This document shows positions 1 through 9,581 of a stretch of DNA of 64,000 bases, piece by piece. The first letter of the stretch is position 1. Each line of letters starts with the position of its first letter. Under the pieces are notes generated by a model. That model was given only the letters and a program-made list of their open reading frames with translations. It was not told the origin of the DNA and searched no databases. Origin of the DNA: Cordylochernes scorpioides (taxonomy: Eukaryota; Arthropoda; Arachnida; Pseudoscorpiones; Chernetidae); NCBI GenBank assembly GCA_030710605.1, contig CP092879.1:47737946-47801945 (forward strand), read 5' to 3'. The position numbers and the translations under genes were made by a program.

Positions 1-494
1 GCATACCACTTTAATTATTATTGTTGTAAATATATGTATAGTTAACCCTACCCTTTTTAATTAAAATCACGATTATAGAATTCATTGTATAAATTCTATA
101 TTGCAGTGATAAATAATTTTATATGTATTTTTACTTCAAGTAATTCAAAATAAAATCTACTTGAAAGGTAAATAATTATCGTTATTTTTCACGACTGCAC
201 CTCTTTTCAACAACAAAACACAAAAAAAAATTCTAATCTTAATATATATATATATTATATTTAAATAAAAAAAAAAAGATTTCTGTTGTTTTGGATCATG
301 TTGATGATTATGCTATGGTGGTGCAGTCGTGGTTGAATAATCTTGAAATAAAAATAATAATGGTTTTGATCAGTAATTGCTTTTATTGTGCTAAAGGAAT
401 ATATAAAACATAATTTGGTAAAAAGTAATGCCTGGCTTAAGGCGAGTGAACAAAGAAAACAAAAGATTATTTACATAATGTACAAAGTTTTGAG
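1..494. other. AT-rich flank, no gene seen
   Basis: Very AT-rich DNA with A and T homopolymers and an (AT)n tract near 240-270. No ORF with a recognisable product. It contains one short inverted-repeat unit (190-331), listed separately. The rest looks like ordinary intergenic sequence. Confidence 0.6.
190..331. repeat. Possible small TIR element (142 bp)
   Basis: CACGACTGCACC at 190-201 is exactly matched in inverted orientation by GGTGCAGTCGTG at 320-331. The interior is AT-rich and non-coding. Length and ends fit a small non-autonomous DNA element, but no target-site duplication is evident, so this may be a chance or decayed structure. Confidence 0.4.
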
Positions 495-2062
495 CCGACC
501 ACGTGAAGAGAGAAAATATCTTTATTTACGGGCTACTAACCAAAAGTTATGATTTTTGAGCCCAAAATCGATGTCAGGTGGCAAGGGACCCTAGGATGTG
601 GAAGCAGGAGATGTCTCGCAGGGGTGGTAGAAACGTTGGGCAAGCAGGGGAATAGCGCCAGGGTGCAGTGAGGCGGGTGCGTTGAATAGGCCAGGAATCC
701 AGGAGAAGTGGCAGATGATAATGGAGGCAGAAGGTCCTTGAAGCCTAGAACTTGAGGGCCCTAGACTTCAGGATGGGGCAGCTTGAGGCTCTCGCCTCGT
801 GCTTGTCAGGAAGGCCCTGGGAGCAGCAGTTGGCACATTTGGAGGTGCGCTGGTCAGCAATGGATGGGCAGGTTCGGCCTTCATGGCCGTCTTCACCGCA
901 GTGGAAGCACTTAGGAGCTCTGGTGCATTGGGCAGAGTTGTGGCCGAAGCCACAACAGCGGAAGCAGACGCGGGCGCGGATGGACTCCTCGAAGTTGAGG
1001 ATTACTCCATCCACCACGATCCTCCCGCGAACGCCCAGGGCTCTAAAGGTCTTGAGGTCCACCTCGATGAAGGCGGTGCAGGTCCCGTTTCTGGGTGCAG
1101 AACGGTGCGCCACGCGCACCACCTTGTCCCCAGGAAGTTTTCTAACAGCAGCGGTTTCCAGGAAGGTCTCCTCAATTGTGGAGTTGGATGTCTCCTCATC
1201 CACTTTGAAGAGGCAGATCCGTGGCAGGATCTCCTTCTGCTGGCGGACCTTCATTCCATTCAACTTGCTGGCCAGGGAGGTTGTAACCTCAGGGATGGTG
1301 TCAGGATTGCTGGAATGGAGGACCAGCTTCCCCTTGGTGCGCAGGGAGGCCCAAACGCCTTGGGGGAGAGTGTGAGCAGCGCGGACTGTTTTCAGCATCT
1401 CCCTTGGGTCAGCCTGTGGGTCATCTGAGATGACCACTGTGTGGGCCGCCGATTTTTCTCCATGAAGGATCACTTGGGCGGCCGCAGGCTTGGAGACGTG
1501 GGAAGGCACAGGTTTTGAAGGACCATTCAGGTTTGTCCTCTTTGCAGGCGGGTTGGGAGCTTCAGACTGCTTCCTTTTGGTTGGAGCAGGAGCAGGCAGG
1601 GAGGAGGCAGGCTTCTTGGCAGGGAGAGCAGCAGGAGCAGGAGTGGCGGGCTTGATTGGGTCAGTCTGGGAGCTGGTTTCATTGCAGGAAGGAGCAGGGC
1701 AGGTTTGAGTGCCGCGGCAAGCAGTCTTGGGCTTGTTGGCCTCCTCAATTTCGTCCAACTCTGCGAAGGACTCGAGGGTGTCAGTGAGGTTCTCTACATT
1801 GGTAGCGAGGGCCTTGTTCATTTCAGTCCGCGAGGCGATGTAGCGTATCAGGTCCTCATGCAGGGATTTCAGGGCAGGATGGCCAATGGAGCTCAGGATG
1901 CTGCAGTTGCGTGAGATCACCATCTCATCTTCCCTCTCCAGGTCGGCGACGTTCACGATGCGGGTTGTAGGCTTGTAGGCCTTCTTTTTCTTCTTGGCAG
2001 GATTCATGTCAAGAGCAAATTATTTAAGTAACCCAGGAGCGTACAGTACCGACCACGTGAAG
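495..2062 (-). mobile_element. ORF1-only non-LTR retroelement with 14-bp TSD
   Basis: The 14-bp direct repeat CCGACCACGTGAAG occurs at 495-508 and 2049-2062 and bounds a 1540-bp insert. The insert holds one complete gag-like ORF on the minus strand, a ~41-nt leader and a ~236-nt trailer with an AATAAA-like signal. No endonuclease or reverse transcriptase is present between the repeats or in the 494 bases beyond. A target duplication of this size fits target-primed insertion of a non-LTR element. I infer a non-autonomous, gag-only element; an ORF2-deleted copy is the alternative. No poly(A) tail is seen. Confidence 0.7.
745..2007 (-). CDS. Gag-like ORF1 protein of a non-LTR retrotransposon
   Basis: This intact 420-residue ORF is probably the nucleic-acid-binding ORF1 product of an I/R1/Jockey-type retrotransposon, which coats element RNA. 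The N-terminus is lysine-rich (residues 4-9). Residues about 40-95 look helical. A proline/alanine-rich linker spans about 110-180. The C-terminus has three zinc knuckles: C348-C351-H356-C361 and C367-C370-H375-C380, both CX2CX4HX4C, then C391-C394-H403-C410 with wider spacing, as is common in arthropod ORF1 proteins. The ATG is the first in frame after the 14-bp repeat. GC content is far above the flanks. There is no frameshift or stop, so the copy is young or under selection. No partner ORF2 lies next to it, so mobilisation would need a helper element. The family call rests on the knuckle pattern; the exact clade is uncertain. Confidence 0.85.
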   Translation of the reverse strand: MNPAKKKKKAYKPTTRIVNVADLEREDEMVISRNCSILSSIGHPALKSLHEDLIRYIASRTEMNKALATNVENLTDTLESFAELDEIEEANKPKTACRGTQTCPAPSCNETSSQTDPIKPATPAPAALPAKKPASSLPAPAPTKRKQSEAPNPPAKRTNLNGPSKPVPSHVSKPAAAQVILHGEKSAAHTVVISDDPQADPREMLKTVRAAHTLPQGVWASLRTKGKLVLHSSNPDTIPEVTTSLASKLNGMKVRQQKEILPRICLFKVDEETSNSTIEETFLETAAVRKLPGDKVVRVAHRSAPRNGTCTAFIEVDLKTFRALGVRGRIVVDGVILNFEESIRARVCFRCCGFGHNSAQCTRAPKCFHCGEDGHEGRTCPSIADQRTSKCANCCSQGLPDKHEARASSCPILKSRALKF

Positions 2063-2210
2063 CAACAACAATCGGTTTTATATAGGGTAAGCGTGACCTC
2101 TGGCGGTCGATTTAACAGAATATTTGTATCTATGAAATATATTTTTAAATAAAATAATATTCTAATATAACATTTTAAATAATACATTTATATAACATAT
2201 ATATACATTC

Positions 2211-2413
2211 ATGAACAAAACTTAAGAAAGCTGTACCTTTTAACATGTATAATCGGGATTCAGACAATAATTCTGAAAGATATTTGATAAATAGTAATCT
2301 TTATTGAAGACAAACGAGATAACCAAGTGTGAAAAAAATTGCCTCTGTCTATTTTTAAAAGAAACATACGACCGGCGACATCAAAATATTTACTTTCCTT
2401 AAGTTTTGTCCAT
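2211..2413. mobile_element. Short TIR element (Tc1/mariner-like MITE)
   Basis: The ends are inverted repeats: GAACAAAACTTAAGAAAG at 2213-2230 and CTTTCCTTAAGTTTTGTC at 2393-2410. There is no coding capacity. Related sequence recurs at 16440-16620 and in the tandem block at 22650-23390, so it is a dispersed family. A Tc1/mariner affiliation is inferred from the size and ends only. Confidence 0.55.
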
Positions 2414-2661
2414 GACTGTGTGTATATATACTCTATAACAAAGAGAATCGACACTCCAAAAAATAGTTGTCAGATTGGGATAAATATTCGTGTATGTGAA
2501 GAACATGTATAGGGGGAAAACATTAAAACTTCAGAACAATTAAATGTTTAATTCCATAGTTTGATCGTCACAAATTGAGAAAGTCAATATGTCGTTGGAA
2601 CCCACACAGGTCTGGATACAGGATGCCACCTGGCGTGTCATGAACCGATAAAGATTCCGGA

Positions 2662-3040
2662 TGTTGTGCTGCGCGCGCTTCCCCTCCGGTTCTTAGCGAC
2701 GACGCCGCTTCCTCCTCCGTGGATCACCTACCCTGCTTGCTTTCCCTCTGCAGCTCAACCCTGCAGACCACCCAAAGACCCTCTAAGAACCCCCACTCAG
2801 GTGGATCTCCTTTCCTCTGGCAGTATCTCTCGGCCTTACCACTGGTGGAGGGACACGAGAGACTTACCAGAAGAATAGCTACTGTGGTGTTGGGGAGAGA
2901 GTCACAACAGCAACCGGCAACAAGTCTGCTAACACTACTATTTTTTTTTGTCTTTTTTACACATTACATAAGAACTCAAATATCAATTAACGGGTATTTA
3001 CAATCATTAGCCCCAAGAAACAAGACCACAGCAGTAGGCG
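2662..3040 (+). repeat. Dispersed repeat, inverted partner of 5962-6330
   Basis: About 370 bp that match 5962-6330 in opposite orientation at roughly 75-80% by eye, with shared landmarks such as CACTGGTGG and the AACGGGTATTTACAAT end. The two copies bracket the Penelope palindrome. The frame running through 2719-3102 is not shared as a protein between copies, so I do not call it a gene. The TG start and CA end leave open a solo LTR, but no TSD was found. Confidence 0.6.
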
Positions 3041-3259
3041 ACTTCCACACCAGTCCCAGACTAGAAATAGACCAAAGCGCGATCTATTGGCGGAGGTTTT
3101 AGGTGTTTTCAGGCTGATATACGCGACAGTATATTTCAAAGTAACAAGTTCACAAACATTTTAATCTAATTTTGAGTCAAAAGGCGATCCATTAATTAAG
3201 ATTATATAAAAGGGCGTACCTGGATCTGTAAAGAAAAAAAAACACAATTTTTTTCTTAA

Positions 3260-3291
3260 AATATTTCGAGAGATTGCTCCCTCTTTATCAA
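3260..3291 (-). ncRNA. Degenerate hammerhead-like motif, PLE left end
   Basis: On the minus strand: TTGATAA, then a hairpin (GAGGGA...TCTCTC, with one imperfect pair), then GAAATATT. The order matches a hammerhead core (CTGANGA, stem II, GAAA), but the first core base is T and the seventh-position G is replaced by A. No clear stem I was found. It is probably an inactive relic. Confidence 0.4.
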
Positions 3292-3502
3292 TTTATTGCA
3301 CAGTGAATTTAATTTACAATTTATTGTACATCATAGGGAAACAAATTTGTCATTGGTCAAAAATAATTATTGATAATGATAAAAAAAAATTAATAATAAT
3401 AATAATATAATAAAATATTTTGAAAATTAAAGGCTTTTTAGTAATGCAGTATTTTTTAATGTTTTTGAAACAAAATTTAAGGAAATAAAAATAAGAAACA
3501 AA

Positions 3503-4102
3503 TTAAGTTAAAAGAGACAAATAAGGTTCGGGGATTTCTTCGTATCTATTTACACTAGCAGGGTCCTTCATTGATGCTATGGCCTCCAGGAACTTCCTCT
3601 GGTGCGAGTTCTGGATGCCCCTGTAAATAGTGGAAGTATTTTCCCAATCTGGCTGATGTCCCGATCGGAGACCATGCTCCACCATGGCAAACCTTTCCTT
3701 TGCATACTTCCAAGAAGATTTGTGTTCTTGGAGTCTGGTACCATGGAAACGGCCTGTCTCTCCAATGTAGGATACATTGCAGCTTTTACATGGGATCCTA
3801 TACACAACGTCTTTTGTGTTCCCTATCTCCACTTTCTGCTTTGTTATTGTATTTCGGACTATAGTTTTTAAAGATGGTGCATTTTTGAATACAGTGGTTA
3901 TTCCAGAATTTTTTAAAATATGAGCTATTTTCTCAGCTCCTGCTCCATATGGCATTATACATTTATTTTTCAATTCTTTTTTACTATGAAAGCTATTAAT
4001 TTTATACGAATGTTTTATAAAATTAATAGCTTTCATAGTAAAAAAGAATTGAAAAATAAATGTATAATGCCATATGGAGCAGGAGCTGAGAAAATAGCTC
4101 AT
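3503..4102 (-). pseudogene. Penelope GIY-YIG nuclease fragment, left arm
   Basis: This 199-residue frame starts inside the opposite arm and crosses the palindrome centre. Only residues from about 34 on are genuine PLE protein. The GIY-YIG core shows VVYRIP (99-104) and SYIGETGR (111-118), followed by an arginine and EHK (R123, E126-K128), a later H143 and the E173 region, as in PLE endonucleases. The upstream reverse transcriptase is absent. Compared with the right arm it keeps cysteine in YRIPCKSC (residue 105) and has H120 where the right arm has L. It is a truncated remnant with no expected function alone. A spurious start reading through the centre makes the frame look longer than the real homology. 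Confidence 0.75.
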
Positions 4103-4519
4103 ATTTTAAAAAATTCTGGAATAACCACTGTTTTCAAAAATGCACCATCTTTAAAAACTATAGTCCGAAATACAATAACAAAGCAGAAAGTGGAGATAGG
4201 GAACACAAAAGACGTTGTGTATAGGATCCCATATAAAAGCTGCAATGTATCCTACATTGGAGAGACAGGCCGTTTCCTTGGGACCAGACTCCAAGAACAC
4301 AAATCTTCTTGGAAGTATGCAAAGGAAAGGTTTGCCATGGTGGAGCATGGTCTCCGATCGGGACATCAGCCAGATTGGGAAAATACTTCCACTATTTGCA
4401 GGGGCATCCAGAACTCGCACCAGAGGAAGTTCCTGGAGGCCATAGCATCAATGAAGGACCCAGCTAGTGTAAATAGATACGAAGAAATCCCCGAACCTTA
4501 TTTGTCTCTTTTAACTTAA
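3920..4519 (+). pseudogene. Penelope GIY-YIG nuclease fragment, right arm
   Basis: Mirror copy of the left-arm frame, also 199 residues, with the first ~33 residues produced by reading through the palindrome centre. It has the same GIY-YIG landmarks: YRIP at 101-104, SYIGETGR at 111-118 and a C-terminal NRYEEIPEPY segment. Residue 105 is tyrosine instead of cysteine, which changes the conserved CX2C linker seen in the other arm. No reverse transcriptase region is present. I read it as the 5'-truncated 3' end of a PLE copy, non-functional as a retroelement. Whether the nuclease could fold alone is unknown. Confidence 0.75.
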
Positions 4520-4748
4520 TTTTTTTTTCTAATAATCGCAGTCAACTTAATTTGTTTCTTATTTTTATTTTCTTAAATTTTGTTTCAAAACATTAAAAAA
4601 TACTGCATTACTAAAAAGCCTTTAATTTTCAAAATATTTTATTATATTATTTTTTTTTTATCATTATCAATAATTATTTTGGACCAATGACAAATTTGTT
4701 TCCCTATGATGTACAATAAATTGTAAATTAAATTCACTGTGCAATAAA

Positions 4749-4780
4749 TTGATAAAGAGGGAGCAATCTCTCGAAATATT
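4749..4780 (+). ncRNA. Degenerate hammerhead-like motif, PLE right end
   Basis: Mirror copy of the motif at 3260-3291: TTGATAA, a stem II hairpin and GAAATATT, placed 3' of the GIY-YIG frame as expected for PLE terminal regions. Core substitutions make activity unlikely. Confidence 0.4.
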
Positions 4781-4852
4781 TTAAGAAAAAAATTGTGTTT
4801 TTTTTCTTTACAGATCCAGGTACGCCCTTTTATATAATTTTAATCTAAGCCG

Positions 4853-5124
4853 TTGGGTATCCCAAGCCAGCGTAGACAGAGATTGGCTAAAAATAGAAAA
4901 CAGAAACGGCGTCATCAGATAAAATGGCTCGCAGTACTTTCGCTTCTTATCGCAACTCCACTGCCAACCTGCCATGGCCTTTAATAAGCTACCTGGACTT
5001 ACATCATATTGCAGGCTTACGAGCAAAGCCAGAGCGTTCACGACATGCACCAAGAATCAAAAAACCTTCGCTTTGGGACAATCTAGAAAAATATATATTT
5101 TTTTATGAGGTAGCAGCTTATAGA
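4853..5124. other. Unassigned unique sequence
   Basis: Between the palindrome and the short retroposon. An 88-residue frame begins at 4924 but resembles nothing I recognise and runs into the retroposon. I see no gene here. Confidence 0.5.
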
Positions 5125-5512
5125 TATTTAACTTCTTCTTCTTCTTCTCTCTTATCTCCACTCAATCATATTAGGGTATCATGCTTGTAAAGCTTGAAAT
5201 TGACAACCACCATGATTGAGTGGAGTAGAATACGTCTGCCTTTGTCATTAAGACTGGGAGAACTACTCAGTAGCAGGCCGACTTAGCTCCAAAAGAAATG
5301 GCCGCCTCTGACATGCGGAACAGACTCCATGTGCAGCCGCTCCTAACATGGAGTACAAACGCGGCTCGTCCTGTTTTCCTGGATTACGAGCCCTTACAAG
5401 GTACTATCAGTCGGGTCAGCTGAACCCAGGTTTTTTAGTGAGCTTGTTACTGCTCCCCCTCCTCCTTTTTCGTCCAGGCTTGGGACCGGCAAAGGTGGAG
5501 TTTATTTAACTT
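5125..5512 (+). mobile_element. Short retroposon copy 1 with 10-bp TSD
   Basis: A ~368-bp insert (5135-5502) sits between two copies of TATTTAACTT (5125-5134 and 5503-5512). It begins with a CTT-rich run and ends in GGTGGAGTT. It matches 8478-8823 closely. Two copies with the same ends and different TSDs define a real family: either a SINE or the 3' end of a LINE always truncated at one place. I see no convincing pol III box B, so a LINE-derived 3' end is as likely as a tRNA-type SINE. Confidence 0.75.
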
Positions 5513-5544
5513 ATATAAAAAAAAATTAAACTATTTATGACGCG

Positions 5545-5752
5545 TAGGATCCTGTCGACTAAATATGTGATGAGGTATCCAGTCGACTTAAACTATGGTG
5601 TGAGTCCCTGTCAACTCTCGCTATACTGTGTTGACCGAGAGGAACAGTCAGGATGAGGAGTTTTCCAGTACCTCTCTGCACCTTGGAAGACCTTTAACAG
5701 TTCTCACAAAGTACAGGCAGTCGTGGTCGAGGCAGAGTGGAAAGCTTGGAAT
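5545..5752 (+). repeat. Direct repeat copy 1 (LTR-like fragment)
   Basis: A 207-bp block starting TAGGATCCTGTCGACT and ending AAAGCTTGGAA. It is nearly identical to 6611-6816. Copy 2 continues into a possible LTR and primer-binding site, so this is probably a fragment of the same element, cut off at 5752 where Tc1-like sequence takes over. Confidence 0.65.
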
Positions 5753-5817
5753 TTGTAATTTTCTATTGTCCTCATTGCAATTATAGGTTCGAGTTTCTAT
5801 AATGAATTACTCCTTTA

Positions 5818-6585
5818 GTCTTTATTGAAGGCACAATGACTGCTCAGCTATACATTGCTGATATGTTGCGACATGTTGTGTTACCATTTCTTGAGTAGAC
5901 TAATAATGTCATTTTACAACAAGATAATTCCCGACCACATATACAGCCAACATCTCACGAGTCCTGTTTCCTGGGACAAATAATTGTAAATACCCGTTAA
6001 TTGATATTTGAGTTCTTATGTAATGTAAATTAAAGAAGACACAAAAGAGGAGTGTTAGCAGACTTGTTGCCGGTTTCTGTTATGACTATCTCTCCAACAC
6101 CACAGTCGCTACTCTTCTGGTAAGTCTCTCGTGTTTCCTCCCACCAGTGGTAAGGCCGAGAGAAACTTCCAGAAGGAGATCCACCTGAGCGGTGGTTCTT
6201 AAAGCGTCTTTGGGCGGTCTGCAGGGGAGAGCTTCATAGGGAAAACAAGCAGGGTAGGTTATCCACGAAGGAATAAGCGGCGCTGTCGCTAAGAACCGAA
6301 GGGGAAACGCGCGACAATACTCTATAACAACAGCAAAGAAAATATTGACATCCTTTCCTGGCTTGCATGTTCCCCAGATCTTTCCTCAATTGAGAATGCA
6401 TGGGACAATATAGTGAGGAAAATTTAGCAATCTCCACAGCCAAGTAATATTCAACAATTTAGACAAAAAAAAATTGAAATGGCTTGGTCTAGCATCTTAC
6501 AAGAATCCATAAAAAATGTATAACAGTTTTCTTCACCATGTATCTGCTTGTATACGTGCCAAAGCTGTGTATACAAAAATGTATA
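5818..6585 (+). pseudogene. Tc1-like transposase, broken by a repeat insertion
   Basis: Two pieces of the C-terminal half of a Tc1/mariner DDE transposase are readable in translation. The first (5818-5964) contains FIEGTMTAQLYI, then an in-frame stop, then QQDNSRPH, the region of the second catalytic aspartate. The second (about 6316-6585) contains SPDLSSIENAWD, the region of the third catalytic residue, and a tail ending near the usual C-terminus. Between them sits the ~360-bp dispersed repeat 5962-6330. The stops plus the insertion show an inactive copy. The N-terminal DNA-binding domain is missing. The Tc1 family call is firm; the subfamily is not determined. Confidence 0.75.
5962..6330 (-). 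repeat. Dispersed repeat inserted in Tc1 relic
   Basis: Inverted partner of 2662-3040. It interrupts the transposase remnant between the QDN and SPDL motifs, so it arrived after the Tc1 element. I found no clean target duplication at its borders. Confidence 0.6.
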
Positions 6586-6610
6586 TGTGATGAGATCCTG
6601 TAGCCTCTTG

Positions 6611-6816
6611 TAGGATCCTGTCGACTAAATATGTGATGAGGTATCCAGTCGACTTAAACTATGATGTGAGTCCCTGTCAACTCTCGCTATACTGTGTTGA
6701 CCGAGAGGAACAGTCAGGATGGGGAGTTTTCCAGTACCTCTCTGCACCTTGGAAGACCTTTAACAGTTCTCACAAAGTACAGGCAGTCGTGGTCGAGGCA
6801 GAGTGGAAAGCTTGGA
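6611..6816 (+). repeat. Direct repeat copy 2 (LTR-like fragment)
   Basis: Second copy of the 5545-5752 block, about 1.07 kb downstream in the same orientation. Here the sequence runs on to a GC-richer tail and a possible primer-binding site at 7118. The 101-residue frame at 6633-6938 overlaps it and has no recognisable motif, so I do not call it a gene. Confidence 0.65.
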
Positions 6817-7117
6817 AATGTTCATACACAAAAAACGAAGACACAGTTGCACTAAGAAAGTTCCGTGAACAGATAAAAGTTGAGCTAGGAGCGAAAGATG
6901 GAGATAGAAGAGTTCTTACTGGTCTACATGGTGGATGAGGTGGACCTGGGGTACAACCGACGAGGGCTCACGCAGATGGTGAAGTAACTGTAAAGTGACT
7001 GTAAAGTGATTGTATTTATAGGTTAAGACGGGGGCCTTATATATATCTTTCTCGAGAAAGGGAATATTGCATTTCAACAGATGCGAAGAGTGTGGATCGT
7101 CTGGTGAAATTCTAAAC

Positions 7118-7129
7118 TGGCGCCGTGAC
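7118..7129 (+). promoter_or_regulatory. Possible LTR primer-binding site
   Basis: TGGCGCCGTGAC directly follows a region with LTR-like features (repeat block, TATA-like stretch near 7040). Many metazoan Gypsy elements have TGGCGCC-type sites complementary to a tRNA 3' end. No gag or pol follows, so this would be a fragment. Confidence 0.3.
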
Positions 7130-7525
7130 AGTTTTCATCTTTAGACCTTGTTGTTTTGTGACTTCCATCTATCTCGATTTTAGACGTTATGACTTCTATC
7201 TCTTGCTCAGCTCAACTCTTAATCCATTACAGAGTTTTATTTATTTATCCTCAGTTTGTACAAAGTACATTACATATGGTGTTGTAATGACACATGTCAA
7301 TCATGCGTATAATCATTTACAGAAGTGTTTCTATTATACAACATTAAAATATTGTTATAAGTTATATACAATATGGGGTTGTTGGTTTAAATTACCATAT
7401 ATATCCCCTTCATTAATCAACTCTTTTTCAAATTACTATCATATAGCTTACCAATTTTCAGAAAAATTACATAAGTATTTGGTGATATAATTTTTTGTGT
7501 CCAGTGCATATATTTAAAAAATCAA
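7130..7525. other. Unassigned AT-rich sequence
   Basis: A long open frame (7125-7490) is rich in Y, F, S and L as expected from AT-rich non-coding DNA. It has no motif, and I see no gene. Confidence 0.5.
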
Positions 7526-7927
7526 CTATAAAGTACTAATATTTATTTTCCAAACAAAATGAAATTTCTAATGTCCTTACTACGATGAAAAACAGTGGGA
7601 TGGTTTGGCTCATCAGTAGTAAACCCTCCCAGCTGTTTTTGCGATTGCCACTATTTTTATTATATGTATTTCTACTCTCCTTTAAAAGCCTATGTCCACA
7701 GTTTTCTAAAATATACCATAACTAAATTTCCGTTTTTCATTGTCGCATATAAGCAGAAATCGTTCAATACAGTATTTGAGCTCTACAAAGCAGTCTGGTG
7801 GATTAAATTGATGAAATCGCTGTGAGGGTTCACCATTGATGAGCCAAACACTTTAACTATTTTTCATTGTAGTAAGGACTGTAGAAAGTTTATTTTTGTT
7901 TGCAAAAGGAACATTCGTGATTTATAG
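7526..7927. mobile_element. Foldback MITE copy 1 (about 400 bp)
   Basis: Long imperfect terminal inverted repeats (more than 100 bp per arm) start CTATAAA and end TTTATAG. Inside are mirrored blocks such as GTCCTTACTACGATGAAA (from 7573) against TTTCATTGTAGTAAGGAC (to 7879), and a GGCTCATCAGTAGT-type block near 7607. It has no coding capacity. Copies are at 24538-24912 and a half copy at about 29500-29665. Confidence 0.75.
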
Positions 7928-8466
7928 TTCAATATTCACTTTTATCTGCTATTCTCAGATCTTTTTTTTCTGTATTATATAACTGTTAGTACAAAGTAGA
8001 CAAATATACCCCGGATAATAATTCAGAAAATTAGATGTATATCTTTGACTTGTTAATTTGATAGACATATAAACCTGTCAAATTTTGTCTTTCTCCTTGT
8101 TACTTAGAACAATGTGAGATACCTCGATATTCTTTAAGTTAAAATCCATTTGTGCATAGCTCACATTTTAAGCAAAATAGTCTTTTTCCCCCAATATTAT
8201 CGGATTTTAAGGATTAAAATATATCCAGAGTATCTCGTCAAGGATACATGAATGTCATAGAGAATAAGGACAGCTTTCAAGAAGAATCAGTCAGTTCCGT
8301 GATTACGCCATGCCGGAGGAAGTGATAGTTCAAAGAATAATTGATAAGATCGGATATGGCACCGAGAACATTGCTAAACAGGAAAGAGATAAATTCATAT
8401 ATGGCGCAGTTATATCGACTTCAGCCTCTCCAATATTGTTTATTTGTGAAAGATGTAACTTCATTC
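7928..8466. other. Unassigned sequence upstream of retroposon copy 2
   Basis: Mostly AT-rich. A 66-residue frame from 8310 (starting MPEEVIVQRI) is the only slightly coding-like stretch and is cut by the retroposon. I recognise no domain. Confidence 0.4.
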
Positions 8467-8834
8467 GTGTATATTCCTTCTTCTTTCTTATCTCCACTCC
8501 ATCATATTAGGGTGTCAAGCTTGACAACCATCATGATTGGGCGAAGTAGAATGCGTCTGCCTTTGTCATTAAGACTGGGAGCACTACTCAGTGGCAGGCC
8601 GACTTAGCTCCAAAAGAAATGGCCGCCTCTGACATGAGGAACAGATGTCATGTGCAACCGCTCCTAACATGGAATACAAACGCTGCTAATCCTGTATCCC
8701 TGGATTAGGAGCCCTTACAGGGTACTATCAGCCGGGCCAGCTGAGCCCAGGTTTTTTAGTGAACTTGTTACTGCTCCCCCTCCTCCTTTTTCATCCGGGC
8801 TTGGGACCGGCAAAGACGGAGTTGTGTATATTCC
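8467..8834 (+). mobile_element. Short retroposon copy 2 with 11-bp TSD
   Basis: A 346-bp insert (8478-8823) lies between two perfect copies of GTGTATATTCC (8467-8477 and 8824-8834). It starts TTCTTCTTTC and ends GACGGAGTT, as in copy 1. Internal landmarks shared with copy 1 include ATGGCCGCCTCTGACATG and GCTTGGGACCGGCAAAG. There is no poly(A) tail. Confidence 0.8.
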
Positions 8835-9581
8835 TGAATATAAGATGATTGGATCATTCAGTTGGCGAGATACACACCAATCACTCTTCTCAACACCATA
8901 GCCAAGTTTTTGAAAGATGTATCCTGGCCAGATTGCAATGGCTCGCTGATCGCCATGGATGGCTCTACCAATTTGTATTTGTTCACGACAGGTCTGCAGA
9001 AAGGGCCTTTGCCAAAATTACCCAGTTTATTGATGAAAGACAGGCCCACCTGAGGAAAACTCTGACAATCAGCTTAGGCATTAGCAAGGAATTTGATAGT
9101 ATCTGAAAATTGTCCATCATACAAGGGGTCGAACGCCTGGATTGTCCCCATTCACTGATCTGTCTAGTGCAAAGTTTCTTGGAAAACAGGAAGGTATCTT
9201 TCTCCACGTGGACAGCCACCGCCTTCACATTCTCTCAGCTTGGAATCCCCCAAGGTTTAGCATTAATCTTGTTTCTGTGGAATGTCATCGCCCAGTTCCT
9301 CTTCATCATACCTCCCATAAGGGAGCATTTATTTGTTGCCTTTGCAGATAACTTCACCCTATTGGCTCAAGTTCGGGATCTTCTGTCGACCAAAACCTTT
9401 AATGACTTTCTGAATAAAATCGCTTTATGGAGCACCGAGAACGGACTCCATCTGAACCCTAAGAAAACCCAAGATAGTATCTTCAAATGGCGAATATTTA
9501 GAGCCAACCCCGATCCTGGACTCAAATTTTGGGTTTGGGACACTTATTGGGAGTGAAATTCGACACGATGAATCGTTTCTC

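Larger units (their letters stand above)
3189..4852. mobile_element. Palindrome of two Penelope-like element ends
   Basis: Two inverted arms (about 3189-4006 and 4016-4852) are nearly identical and are separated by a 9-nt spacer at 4007-4015. Each arm holds the C-terminal part of a Penelope-like (PLE) protein with a GIY-YIG nuclease, reading outward, followed by a 3' region with a hammerhead-like stem. The right arm has an extra ~25-30 bp near 4520-4548. No reverse transcriptase is present. Head-to-head, 5'-truncated copies are known for PLEs. The near-identity means the inversion is recent or homogenised. Confidence 0.8.

Noticed and set aside
752..1914. Several plus-strand frames of 69-209 residues across 752-1914
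   Set aside because: They are shadows of the minus-strand gag-like ORF, which has the zinc knuckles and fits between the target repeats.
2719..3102. 127-residue plus frame in the dispersed repeat
   Set aside because: The inverted copy at 5962-6330 does not preserve this frame, so the conservation is of DNA, not protein.
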